Shown here one piece after another: positions 44,910 to 55,115 of a DNA stretch of 64,000 bases. Made by a program: the position numbers and the translations under genes. The notes under the pieces were generated by a model, which made no database searches, was not told the DNA's origin, and was given only the letters and a program-made list of their open reading frames with translations. The stretch lies in the NCBI GenBank assembly GCA_030272155.1, contig CP126196.1, positions 5,146,501 through 5,210,500 of the forward strand. Reading direction: 5' to 3'. Position 1 is the first letter of the stretch. Each line of letters opens with the position of its first letter. This stretch comes from Tetradesmus obliquus (taxonomy: Eukaryota; Chlorophyta; Chlorophyceae; Sphaeropleales; Scenedesmaceae).

Positions 44910-46233
44910 CTACTGCTGCAGCTGAAGCAGCCGCTGCAGGGCGCGGTTGCCTCCCAGCGCCTGAGAGCACTGCCCCACCTCCAGCCACCATCGCTGCTGC
45001 TGATTGGACAGCAGCGATGCACGCGCTGCCTCATGCTGCTGCTGATACAGCTCCCAGGGGTCGGCTGAGGCAGCAGCAGAACCAGCTGCGTGTGCATCGG
45101 CAGCCGGGGCGGGCGCTGCTGCCATCGCCACGGCCTCTGATATGGCTGTAGCTATGGGGCCCCAAGGGTAGGACCCGACCTGCAGAAATTTGAATAAGAC
45201 AGGTGGGACTCTTCAGTAAAGAGTGATTCAAACCCAGGGCAGCTGGTGTGAAGTGCCCTTTGCAGCAGGCAGCAGGCGTGTGGTGGTGAGTAAAGCGCCG
45301 CAGCATGGGCTGCGACAGCTGGCGGGTGCTGCCTCATGCATGCGTGCGTCACAGAGCTCGCAGCGGCATGGCAGCAATGCTGCGGGTGATAGCGGCAACC
45401 CAAACACAAGGCTGCGGCTCAACGGACGAGACTGCTTTGACCAGGTTTGACCAGGTTTGACCAGTCAATGCAGCACCTGTCTCAGTCAATGAGGTCAAAC
45501 TTTGACCAGTCAAACTCACCAGCATGCGGGCCAGCTGCACGCGAGTCAGCGTGTTGGCCATGAACATGTGCAGTGAGACCATGTGCAGCAGCCGAGAGTT
45601 GACATGCCTCCCCAGCTGCCTGTCCAAGCCAGCCCGGCTATCAACTGCACTACTGCTGCCGGCAGCTTTCGCTTCTTCTTCTTCTTCTTCTTCTTCTTCT
45701 TCTTCTGCTGCTGCTGCTGCTGCTGCTGCGTCTTCTTGCGCTTCAGCCTCGTCTGCTGCTTCCGCTGCTGCTGCTGCTGCTGCTGCTGAGCTTGCCGTGC
45801 TGCCGTCAGCCGTGCTCCTGCCTGCCTGCTGCGGAGCCTCTGCAAAGAGCCAGCCTGGCTTGTTGGCGCTGCTCAGCAGGGCGCTGCCTTCCTTTTTGTG
45901 GTCCTGCGAGAGCCGCTCAAACTCAGCCAAAGCAGCACCCAGCACATGCACCTGCAGAACAACCAATGAGCAATGTGAAATATTGCTCGTGTTCAAAATG
46001 ACACAGTCAGCCTGCAAAGATGCATGGTGATAACAAAGGATTGCTCCACATGCTGAGTTGCGCTCACAGATGGCTCGATCAACCATAGACAGCCCTCAAC
46101 TCGCCATTGATTCTACCTATCTGCAGCTGGTGTGCAAACCCGCCACGTAACTACACACGCAAGGCGAGCCTCAGGGCTTGTGACAGCGCCGCAAGCAGGC
46201 CCGCAGTCTGTCTGTCTGTCTGTCTGTATGTCC

Positions 46234-46301
<68 letters not shown>

Positions 46302-48401
46302 GCCAGCTGGCACACTGCTAGCAAGCAGTGGTAGCGAAGCAAGCAGGCACACTGCAGTGTGCATGTTCCATCATCAACTGCGCGCCGGTTGATAACCTTG
46401 CAGGTGTGCTGCTGTGTATAGAATGCAATGTGCGCAAGCTGATCCCTGCTGCAACTGGGTTCTTTGTCAGCCGCCGTGCATCGTCCATCAACCGACTACG
46501 CACCGGTATTGCATGACCTTCATCATGATCAGCAGCCCTAGCTGTTGTGCTGCTGTATGTCAAATGCAGTAAAGCGCATGTCGATCCCTGCTCCAACCCT
46601 CAAGCCTGACTCAGGCCTCAAGCCTGCAACCTTCAAGGCTGCTCAAGCCTGCACGCCTCCTCATGTGTTCAATCCTCAAGCCCGCAATCCTCAAGCGTCA
46701 AGCCTCACCTGCCATGGGGTGAGCGCAAGCCGCTGTGCCACATCCACTCGCTGCTGCGGTGCCGGCGAGCCCTGCTCGCCTGTGTCCATGTTGATCACAG
46801 CCGACTCAAACATCGGAAGGTGGTTGTGGATCTCAGCCAAGAAGGTCAAGGTTTCCACCTCATCCACAAGATCTGCCAGCTGCAGCATGCAGGGGCCCAG
46901 TCCTGCTGCTGCTGCTGTCACTGCTGCTGCTGCCGGCGTCATGCCGTTTATGACATGGATGCAGCTGCTGACGCCGCAGGCGCAGCCGTCGCTGCTTGGC
47001 AGGGCCTGCTGGGCAGCCGCAGCGTCTGCTACCTCCTGTGTTGCTGCCTCCAGCAGCAGCTCTAGCTGGGCGTATGATGACTGCAGCGGCAGGCGGCAGC
47101 AGCAGCAGCAGCAGCAGCAGCAAGCTGGTGGTTCAGAAGCCGGCCTGCAGACACGACTGACTGCTGCTGCTGCTGCCGACGGACAGTCGCTCACAAAAGC
47201 AGCATTCATCTGCTGCTATCACAGCTGCAGTATGGCTTTGTACTACATGGCTGTGCTCTGCGGTGTGCTTTATGTTGCGTCGCCTTGGCATCAGAAACTG
47301 AAACATTACACAGCTGGAAACCCACAAACGACAGCAGAGCCACACGACGAACCACAACCCCAACAACCTCATGTGTGGTGTGCTTAATGTCATCATCCCT
47401 CACCCGCCAGTACTGCATCCAGTCGTCCGCATTCCAGGTGAGCACCTGGTGCAGCTGCTCTGCTGTTGCATGGCGCAGCAAGCTTGCTACGTTGCATTCG
47501 CTCGTGCCGTCTGCATCAAGGCTTGCATGATGCAGCGCTGCTGCTGCTGCCGCTGCTGCAACTGGCACATCCTGTGGTGAGCTGCTGCTGGCACTGCTGC
47601 TGATGCTGTCACCAGCACCACCAGCTGAGCTGCTACCGGCCTCGGAAGCACCAAGGTCTGGTTGCTCCTGCTGCACGAGTGTGACTGCTTGCTGCTGCTG
47701 CTGCTGCTGTTGCTGGATGTGACTGATCACCAGGTCTTGATGCAGCACCATGTCAATGAGCACCTGTACACAGCATCAGACCAGGCAGCAGCCTTTGGAT
47801 ACTGCAGGGGCTGCTGGGAGCTTCTTGCTGTTGCTGCTGCTGCTGCCGCCACAAGTATGCTGGTCAGCTCAAGCTGCAGTATTAGTGCTCAGGGACACCG
47901 CAGCTGTTGCAGGCGACACATCAGCTCGCTGACATCACTTTACCCACAGCTTTACCCAGTGCACACAGTACTAATGCTGCTGCTGAAAGCAAGCCTGGCT
48001 GCCCATACAGGCTTGGACGTTGGCATGTGCATACTACTTGTTGTAAGCAAAAGACAGCACCAGCAGCCACAGTGATTGCAGTGTCATCAGCAGCAATCCA
48101 CACCTGTTCCCTGTTGCGGGCAGCAACCGCCTGCTGCTCTTCTTCCTGCAGCTGCTGCTGGTAAGAGCCTGCCTGCAGCTCCAGCGTATAGCACTTGTTC
48201 ACGTATTGGTTGCCTTCATACTTCAGCTGTTGCTTGGTGGTACCAAACTTCTTGGCTGCGCCATGCCGGCGCCGGTTTGTGCCTGGCATTGCTGCAGGTG
48301 CAGGGACATGCAGCACAACTAAGCCCACAGGCATGGCTGAAACGCCCATACCTTGTCCTTTGACAGATAGACTGTATACAATTCTGTGATGCGTGCCAGA
48401 G
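44910..48401 (-). CDS. Unidentified multi-exon protein (5' end unresolved)
   Basis: The last five exons, in gene order, are 48104-48291 (start uncertain), 47404-47763, 46709-47080, 45520-45951 and 44910-45179. The last four are each a whole number of codons (120, 124, 144, 90) with clean GT-AG edges. An earlier 50-nt exon at 48352-48401 (ARITELYTVYLSKDK) has good splice sites, but its phase does not join cleanly. The protein is helical with Q/E-rich heptads (KKFGTTKQQLKYEGN, YQQQLQEEEQQAV), WNADDWMQYWR, YAQLELLLEAATQEV, LADLVDEVETLTFLAEIHNH, an (E)n run encoded by repeated TTC on the plus strand, HVNSRLLHMVSLHMFMANTL, and ends WWLEVGQCSQALGG..LLQLQQ. I do not recognise the family. A coiled-coil scaffold or cytoskeletal complex subunit is only a guess. 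Confidence 0.6.
46206..46302. repeat. (TCTG)n tetranucleotide microsatellite
   Basis: About 24 nearly uninterrupted TCTG units with two variant units near 46225-46235. It lies in the intron between the 45520-45951 and 46709-47080 exons of the minus-strand gene. Confidence 0.95.
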
Positions 48402-49852
48402 CTGCAGCACTAGTACTACAACACACTTGTTGCCTGTACCTGCTTGTTGCACAGCCGGGACTGCTGCACGTTCTGCACCGGCTACAGCCGCGCTCGTAAG
48501 AGCCACGCTGCGTCTTCAAAACGTAAGCTGCTAGCTGGCAGTAGTAATGCTCGGCTCAACGCTTCAGACATCAGGGTGCTGCCTAGAGCTACTCAGGCCC
48601 ATCAGCCTCCACGCCCGTACGCGTTTCGATGGTTGAAAAGTGTCATCGATCTGGAAACCTGTCGGGTTCCTGCAGCACGCGTTGGCACTGGACGTGTCTG
48701 GTGCACCGTGAAATGCTGCTTGATGTGTACCTACTACGCCAGGAGTGCTTACGCACGGCCGAATGCCTCTCAGCAAATATACAGCGGTGATGAAAGCAAC
48801 AACGTTAAACTCTTGACCTCAGATTCGCTATCGTTACACGTCCTGCTTTCTGCTCTTGATCTATTGACAACTTTTGAAGCTTGATGTCAGGTACAGTTAC
48901 CCTGTGTTAATCACACAGCTGCCAAGAAGCACCACGCATTTGCATATTCAAATACCAGCGGTAATAGATCCGAAGCATTTTCGTTTTGGAGGGCACCTCT
49001 CCTGTCACCATTGGGAGATGGCACCATCCAGTCCTCTCAGGGCAGGCCTGCCCTGGCCCTAGGGCCTGCCAGCCTGACAGACACTTCACCGTCACCACAA
49101 CAATGTCAGCATGAGGATGGTTGCGCTATGTATCATGCAACTTTTGTCGAGAAGAACGATTCACCACGTGTAATGCAGCAGCCAGTAGGCCAAACATGCG
49201 CAGTCTGCGCAATAGGGCACAGTGACTGACGGCAAGTCTCGCCAACGACTCTGCGGGGTATAACCGCCTTGGGCAAGGTCAGAGTATCTCTTTGCCAGGA
49301 TTGCACGGTGACAGTGGTACTATCCACATGATGTGACCCAGTGTTGCTGCACACAAGACTTTCGCCAGCCTGGCCACACAGACGCATCCATTTGGGTAAA
49401 TGCTTCTGCATGCACACGCCCCTCAGGGTGCATGGCCTGCAACTGGCGGCTGATGTGTCCTTACAGCGCTGTGTCACTGCCACGCGTGGCTCTTGTGTGT
49501 TTTTGCCGCTGTCAGCGTGTGCTGCGACTGTTGGGTCCAGCCAAGCTGGGCTGAGCAATGCTGTGCTGGCAGTTACGTGGATGTCACGTTGTCCTTGAGT
49601 AAACCTGAATAACGCGACAAACACAAAAGCCATCACAATTTGTTTTCTGTTGATGTCGCAGGATACGTGTGCGTAGATGACCAGAAGCTTGGTGCCTGCA
49701 CTTTCGCGGCAACTTTCATTTCACCACGCTCGTTGTGCCAACAACCGAAACTAGATTTTTAAGCTTGAGTTTAGTGCTTATAGTAACTAAACGTTGATGC
49801 ATTCAGACGTCGATGGGTTGCTGAAGCCCTAGACAAAGGTCACACCAGCAGC
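48402..49852. other. Divergent intergenic region
   Basis: Lies between the minus-strand unidentified gene and the plus-strand armadillo-like gene. It probably holds further 5' exons of the former (an acceptor near 48510 and a coding-like frame ending AVPAVQQA precede the 48352-48401 exon) and the promoter of the latter. 48850-49800 has even composition and no recognisable coding sequence. Confidence 0.4.
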
Positions 49853-52819
49853 ATGCCGGCCAAAGAAAGCAAAAAGAAGGGACCCACGCTGCCACCGAAA
49901 CCCAGCACCGTGTCAGACGACCAATGGGCTCTAGCAAACAGCGCCACCAAGCTGCTGGAGCTCCTGGCAGCGCCAGACAGCAGCAGGGGCAGTTCTGCAG
50001 CCAGCAAAGCAGCTGAGAACAGCAGCAAGCCTTTGGCCAGCAAGCACACAGCAGCGTTGTGGCTGTGGCAGCTGGTATCAGCTTCATCTGATGCGAGAGA
50101 GGAAGCAGTCAAGGCTGGCGCTGTTGAAATATGCGCCAAGATAGCAGGCAGCCATGGCAGCAGCAACAGCAGCAGCTCAGAGGCGCACCAGGTGCTGGTT
50201 GCGTACTGCCTCAACACGCTGGCACAGCTTGCTGCACCGTCAGCTGGCGCGCAGGCCTCTGCAGCCGTGCGGGAGCAGCTGCTGACTGTACGACCACTAG
50301 TACTGCCTGCACTGCTGGGGCACCTGGCTGCAGCAGACAGCACCAGCCTGATAGCAGCTGCAGTGGGCCTGCTGGCAGTGCTAGCATGCTGCCCAGACAC
50401 ACACGGCAGGATCAAGAAGCTGCTTGTAGGATGGGACAAAGCCCCACTCATCGCAGCGCTGGTGATGCAGCACAGCTTGCCGCTGGTGGGTGGCAGGAGC
50501 GCAGCAGCAGATGCGGCAGCTGTCCTGCAAGCACTGTGCAGCCCCAACCCACCGCCGCAGCCAGCAGCAGCAGCTGCAGATGACGACAGCAAGGCAGGCA
50601 AGGAGGGCAAAGGCGGCAAGGAGGGAGCAGGCAGCAGCAAGGAGGGCAGTGGCAGCAAGTCCAGCTCAGCTGCAGCTGCAGGAGGCAGCAGCGCAGACGC
50701 AGCTGCAGACGCATCATTGACAGCAGCGGTGCAGCAGAGCGTACTGGCAGCAGGCGGCCTGGCAGCGCTGCTAGAAGCATGCAGGAAGGTAGGCAGCATG
50801 GCAGCAGCACGAAGTGAGGCAGCTGCGGCAGCCGCACACCTCATGTCAGCACACGGCAGGCAGCAGCAGATCAAGGATGTTTTCAAGCAGCAGCAAGGCC
50901 TCCCAACCATGCTGCAGCTGATGTCAGCGCAGCAGCTGCCAACACCAGCGAAGGCTGCTGCTGCAGCATGCATCTGGCACTACCTGGCACCGCAGCCAGC
51001 TGTTGACTCAGGCAGCAGCAGCGGCGGCAGCAATGGGCCGGGCCAGGCTCCTGGCAGTGCAGCAGCAGCAGCAGGTGCCATGGCTGGCACAGTGGTTCCT
51101 GCAAGTTCAAATGCCGTATTTGGGCTGCCGCCTCCAGCGTCAGCAGGCAATCTGCATTCTGCGGCAGTCAGCAGCTCGCTGACAGCAGCAGCAGTGCGCA
51201 ATAACCTGCTAGCTGCTGCTAAGAGCGCAAGAAAGCAGGCACAGCAACAGAAGGGGGCAGCAGCAGGTGGCGGCACCAGCAGCGGTGCGTTGCACGAGGG
51301 CAGGATGAGTAGTGCAGATAGCGGTTCACGCATCAGTTCATCATCTGGCTCTGCAGCCGCTTCAACAGCAGCAGCCGCTGGCGTAGGCGGTAGCAACAGC
51401 AGCGTGCCAGCTGGGCAGAACGAGGCAGCAGCAGCTGCGGCGGCGTCATACCAGGCTGCAGTGGCAGTTTGGAATGATGCAGTGGAGCAGGGTGACTTGG
51501 CTCTCAGAGCAGAGCACGTGATTGCCTCTGGCTGTGTGCCTGCACTGCTGCTGCTGTGCTGTGGCCCTGACAGCGCACCAGCTAGTCTAGTGGCTGCTGC
51601 AAAAGCAGCAGCGGCAGCAGCAGCAGCAGCAGCAGCAAGCCGCTCAGACAGGCAGCCTGATGGTGGGGACACGAGAGGTGCAGAGGGCCGTGAAGATGCT
51701 GCTGGAGTAGCTGGCGGTGCTGCTGTTGACTCTGCACCAGGCGTGCCCAGCGCAAGGGCTACCTCAGGCAGCAGCAGTGCGCGTGGCGCTGCCAGCTGGA
51801 GCCCGGGCGACTTGGGGGCCATTGCAGAGCCCTCACACGGTGAGCTGGAAGACAGCAGCACAGACGCTGCCACAGCCGCACATGGCGCGATTGATGAGGA
51901 GGGTGCAGCTGGTGCTGAGGAGGAGGGAGGTAGCAGCAGGTCCAGCAGCGGCAGGCAGGGCAGCGGAGAAAAAAAGAAGAAGAAGAAGAAGAAGGGCAGC
52001 AAGAAGAAGGCTGCCAAGCTTGAGCCAGGCATGGCTGAGGCCCAGTGTGCAGCATCTGCTGCTGTGAAGCTGCTGGCCATGTCGGGTGAGGCAGGCAGGG
52101 CAGCGCTGCTGGCTGCAGGGGCCAAGCAGGTGCTGGTGCCGCTGCTGGCGGCGCCCACTGCTGTTGCGCGATGGAATGCCAGGCAGGCGTTGATGCTGCT
52201 GTCGCTGGCAGCCAGTGACAAGCGGAGGGCACCTGACTCGGGTGGCAGCGGCAAGCAAAGCAGCAACAGCAGCAGCAGCATTGCGACAGCAGCAGTGCGA
52301 GATGCTGGCGCTGGCATATCTGGCGTTCCTGCAGGGAGCCAGGGCCAATTGACAGCAGCAGATGAAGCTGCGGCAGGTGTGCCTGACTACCTAGCAATGG
52401 GCAACTTGCCTGCCAGCCACTGGCAGCGCAGCGCACCACTGACGATGCCGCCGCTGCCAGTGCTACCTTACATCCCCGGCAAGCGGTCTGCTGGGGCGGA
52501 GCAGCAGCAGGGCTCAGGGCCAGGTGGTGCAGGGGGTGCTAGTGGAGGCGGGTCAGCAGGTGCACTGGCAGGAGCAGGCAGCAGCGGCTCGGTGAGGCCT
52601 GGCAGCCACCAGCAGCGGCGCATCTCAATGAGCAGCGCAGCCGGGGCAGTCATGATGGCAGCAAGCAGGATGAGCATCAGCAATGTGGCGTCTTCGCCAT
52701 CATCAGCAGAAGGTAGCACGAATGCTTCAGCAGGGGGCGAGGCAGTGGCCGCAGCAAGCAGCAGTTTGAAGGTGGCAAAGCAAGGAGCTCGGGGCTCAAG
52801 CACAATCGCTGTGGCTTAG
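49853..52819 (+). CDS. Intronless armadillo-like repeat protein, 988 aa
   Basis: A single open frame of 989 codons starts with ATG at 49853 (MPAKESKKKGPTLPPKPST) and ends at TAG 52817-52819. Armadillo/HEAT-like helices are visible at residues about 25-210 (ATKLLELLAAPD, VKAGAVEICAKIAG, VLVAYCLNTLAQLA, PALLGHLAAAD, LIAAAVGLLAVLACC), about 295-385, and near 729-795 (AASAAVKLLAMSGEAGRAAL, KQVLVPLLAAPTAVARWNAR). These are separated by long Gly/Ser/Ala/Gln linkers and a polylysine stretch near residue 705. Armadillo proteins act as interaction scaffolds; no partner can be inferred. The lack of introns is unusual here and could reflect retroposition, but no poly(A) tail or flanking repeat was seen. 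A TGTAA at 53356-53360 may be its polyadenylation signal. Confidence 0.72.
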   Translation: MPAKESKKKGPTLPPKPSTVSDDQWALANSATKLLELLAAPDSSRGSSAASKAAENSSKPLASKHTAALWLWQLVSASSDAREEAVKAGAVEICAKIAGSHGSSNSSSSEAHQVLVAYCLNTLAQLAAPSAGAQASAAVREQLLTVRPLVLPALLGHLAAADSTSLIAAAVGLLAVLACCPDTHGRIKKLLVGWDKAPLIAALVMQHSLPLVGGRSAAADAAAVLQALCSPNPPPQPAAAAADDDSKAGKEGKGGKEGAGSSKEGSGSKSSSAAAAGGSSADAAADASLTAAVQQSVLAAGGLAALLEACRKVGSMAAARSEAAAAAAHLMSAHGRQQQIKDVFKQQQGLPTMLQLMSAQQLPTPAKAAAAACIWHYLAPQPAVDSGSSSGGSNGPGQAPGSAAAAAGAMAGTVVPASSNAVFGLPPPASAGNLHSAAVSSSLTAAAVRNNLLAAAKSARKQAQQQKGAAAGGGTSSGALHEGRMSSADSGSRISSSSGSAAASTAAAAGVGGSNSSVPAGQNEAAAAAAASYQAAVAVWNDAVEQGDLALRAEHVIASGCVPALLLLCCGPDSAPASLVAAAKAAAAAAAAAAASRSDRQPDGGDTRGAEGREDAAGVAGGAAVDSAPGVPSARATSGSSSARGAASWSPGDLGAIAEPSHGELEDSSTDAATAAHGAIDEEGAAGAEEEGGSSRSSSGRQGSGEKKKKKKKKGSKKKAAKLEPGMAEAQCAASAAVKLLAMSGEAGRAALLAAGAKQVLVPLLAAPTAVARWNARQALMLLSLAASDKRRAPDSGGSGKQSSNSSSSIATAAVRDAGAGISGVPAGSQGQLTAADEAAAGVPDYLAMGNLPASHWQRSAPLTMPPLPVLPYIPGKRSAGAEQQQGSGPGGAGGASGGGSAGALAGAGSSGSVRPGSHQQRRISMSSAAGAVMMAASRMSISNVASSPSSAEGSTNASAGGEAVAAASSSLKVAKQGARGSSTIAVA

Positions 52820-55115
52820 GCCTAAAACTCTGTTCAGAGCTCAAGCAACTTGCCGCTAGCACTGCTGCCGGCTCAATTTGCAGCTTGAAGTTGTGGGATG
52901 CACCAAAGTAGTGACGCCCATTGGGCCCCAGGCGGCCTGGCGCTCAGCTAGGCTATTGTGGCTGATGAGGAACCACGTCTGTTGTCCCAGTGTGCCATGC
53001 ACGCACCAGACTAAGTTGACAGCTGCACAAACCAGTCTTGATACGTGCCTACTTCAAGTTTATAAAGGTTGTCAATGCCTTTAAATTCAGACTGCCCCAC
53101 CATAAGCTGCACCAGGAAGCTGCCACGGCAGGTTGCTGTACAGCGCAATTCATGTGGATGAGCCTCGCGGATGCACAGGCCAGGCACTGCATTCCACGCA
53201 CATCAAGCCTCCAACATAAGATGGTATTGATACTGCATCAAAGTCAAGGACCACTACGCGAAACAGCCCAGCCAACTACAGAGCAACTCCCGATGACGTC
53301 AGCGCATGCACAGCATAGCACATGCTGCACAGCCCCATGTGCTGACCAGGGATGGTGTAACCCCTCAGCTTGCAAACAATGTTTCCTCATCAAACCTTGG
53401 GGCTGCAGCCTGTGTTCGTGCTCAGATGCATGGCATATGGTCTCATACACCTGGTGCAATGCAGTGCATGGTAGCTACATGGTGACCATGGAGGCCCCCT
53501 GCACCGTATCTTGCTGCCCTCGTGACTGCTGCCAGCTGCATGAACTTCCTAAACTGAAAAGGTTCAAGATGGAAGCAAATGCAATGCGGCAGTTCAGCAA
53601 CAGCTGTACTTGAACAGGAAGCAGCAGGTGCAGAGCCTTCTGTCCTGCCTTGTTCTGCTGTCATCTCATCATCACTTACCCGCATCTAGACAAACGGCTG
53701 ATTAATTGTATATTTGTTGCTGTTGATGCGCGATGCCAGTACTCCGCGCCCCGGCTAGTCAACATCCACAGGTGATTGGAACGCCTGCCGGAGTCAGCAC
53801 CGGCGAGATCGGCGCATTCTTGATGAATCACCAAAGTAAAAGATAAATGAGGGGTAGTGATTGACAGCACCGTGCATGATTGCGAGATACGAGTACAGAC
53901 GAAAGTCAGCTCCACATGTCAACGTGAACAGTGCACAGCAAAGTTGTTTTTGATGCTTGATTCAAATAAACAAACTATTCAAATAGTGTTTCAGGCTTTG
54001 CACGCAGCATCCATGCAATGTAAAGACGCATATAACTCAGAGCTAACTCGCTGGTGTTGTAGACGCACTGCCCCCCAACCTAGTGTACTGATCCCGTCAC
54101 AAGTGTTGACTACAAACTAGCTGTGCCTGCGTTACTTGACTTTGGCTTGGCTCTTACAGCTGGCATCAGTGTTGCGAGGCGCTGTCTGTCTGACATCTCG
54201 CACGCTGTTGATATCAGCAATCGGGTGCAGCAAACTTTTACAGTGATAGCTAGCCCTTGTACACACAAGTTGCACAAGCACGCTATCAGAGCCAGCGCAC
54301 TTCACACACTGCACAGCAGCAGGTGCGCGTGAGCGGGGTTGGCCATGTCCAGATTACATAGCACAGCAGGTGTAAGCCGTATATGGGACTTGAGCTGGGC
54401 GCTGTCACCTCTGGGGCAGACATTCCGCTGCGTTGTGGAGCTTGCTGCAATTGACTGGCTGCCCAGAGGCACCAGATCCCGCCCTAGCTCAATGGGATGA
54501 CTTTAAGACCTTATTGTTGGATGGTTTGAGGGGAAAGCAGCGCCCAACATGTCTTTGACTCACTCTACCTTGTGGCGTCTTTGCAGGAGGGCCGAGTACT
54601 GCGCAGCAACGCTGCTGCAGGCGCGCGCATAGCACATCGGTTTGTTTTGAATCTGAAAAGGTCAGTGGAGCGTGCCGGAATGTCGATACAGGGACTGCAG
54701 TCCTGCTGCTAACAACATACCGGTATTGCTGTTGGCAGCCTGGACAGCGGAGGACAGCGCCAGCAAGCCGTTTCTTGGTGGCATATCATGCAAATAAGTA
54801 GCTGTTGCCTGATACATGTGCTTGCACGCCGTGTTAGGGCTGCTTCACAGCTGTCTGGTGCAGTCAACTGTATGCTTCTGGAGTTGCTGCTGCTGTCTGA
54901 TCACCGTGTTCACTGGTATGGTTTTCACTGCCCTGCATTGTGTGTTCTGGTCAGGTGCTTCACCTTCTGCAGGTGGTGTGCCAGCCCGACAACGTGCAGC
55001 AGCTGAGCAGCAGCTTAGGCACGGGTGGCAGCAGCCCGACCTGGGCTCGGGCCCCCCACAACAACAGCAGGCGCAGCAGTAGCGCCACATAGCATAGCAG
55101 CAGGAAGCAGGCACC
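52820..55115. other. Intergenic region, includes probable 5' UTR of the GT2 gene
   Basis: No supported gene. Near 54971 a CTGCAG acceptor is followed by CAG-rich sequence reaching the GT2 start codon, suggesting a spliced 5' UTR. Frames at 53038-53613 and elsewhere lack any domain or codon pattern. Confidence 0.4.
53356..53360 (+). terminator. Candidate polyadenylation signal TGTAA for the armadillo-like gene
   Basis: First clear TGTAA about 540 bases after the TAG stop. Short motif, so low specificity. Confidence 0.25.

Noticed and set aside
41060-45520. TTGACC/GACCAGTT clusters (41066-41092, 45438-45515) as W-box regulatory sites
   Set aside because: They are short local tandem duplications, the second inside an intron; no promoter context.
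50980-52317. 445-codon minus-strand frame opposite the armadillo-like gene
   Set aside because: It is the complement of CAG/GCA-rich coding sequence, which reads open in several frames. The plus frame alone shows armadillo helices and a full start-to-stop span.
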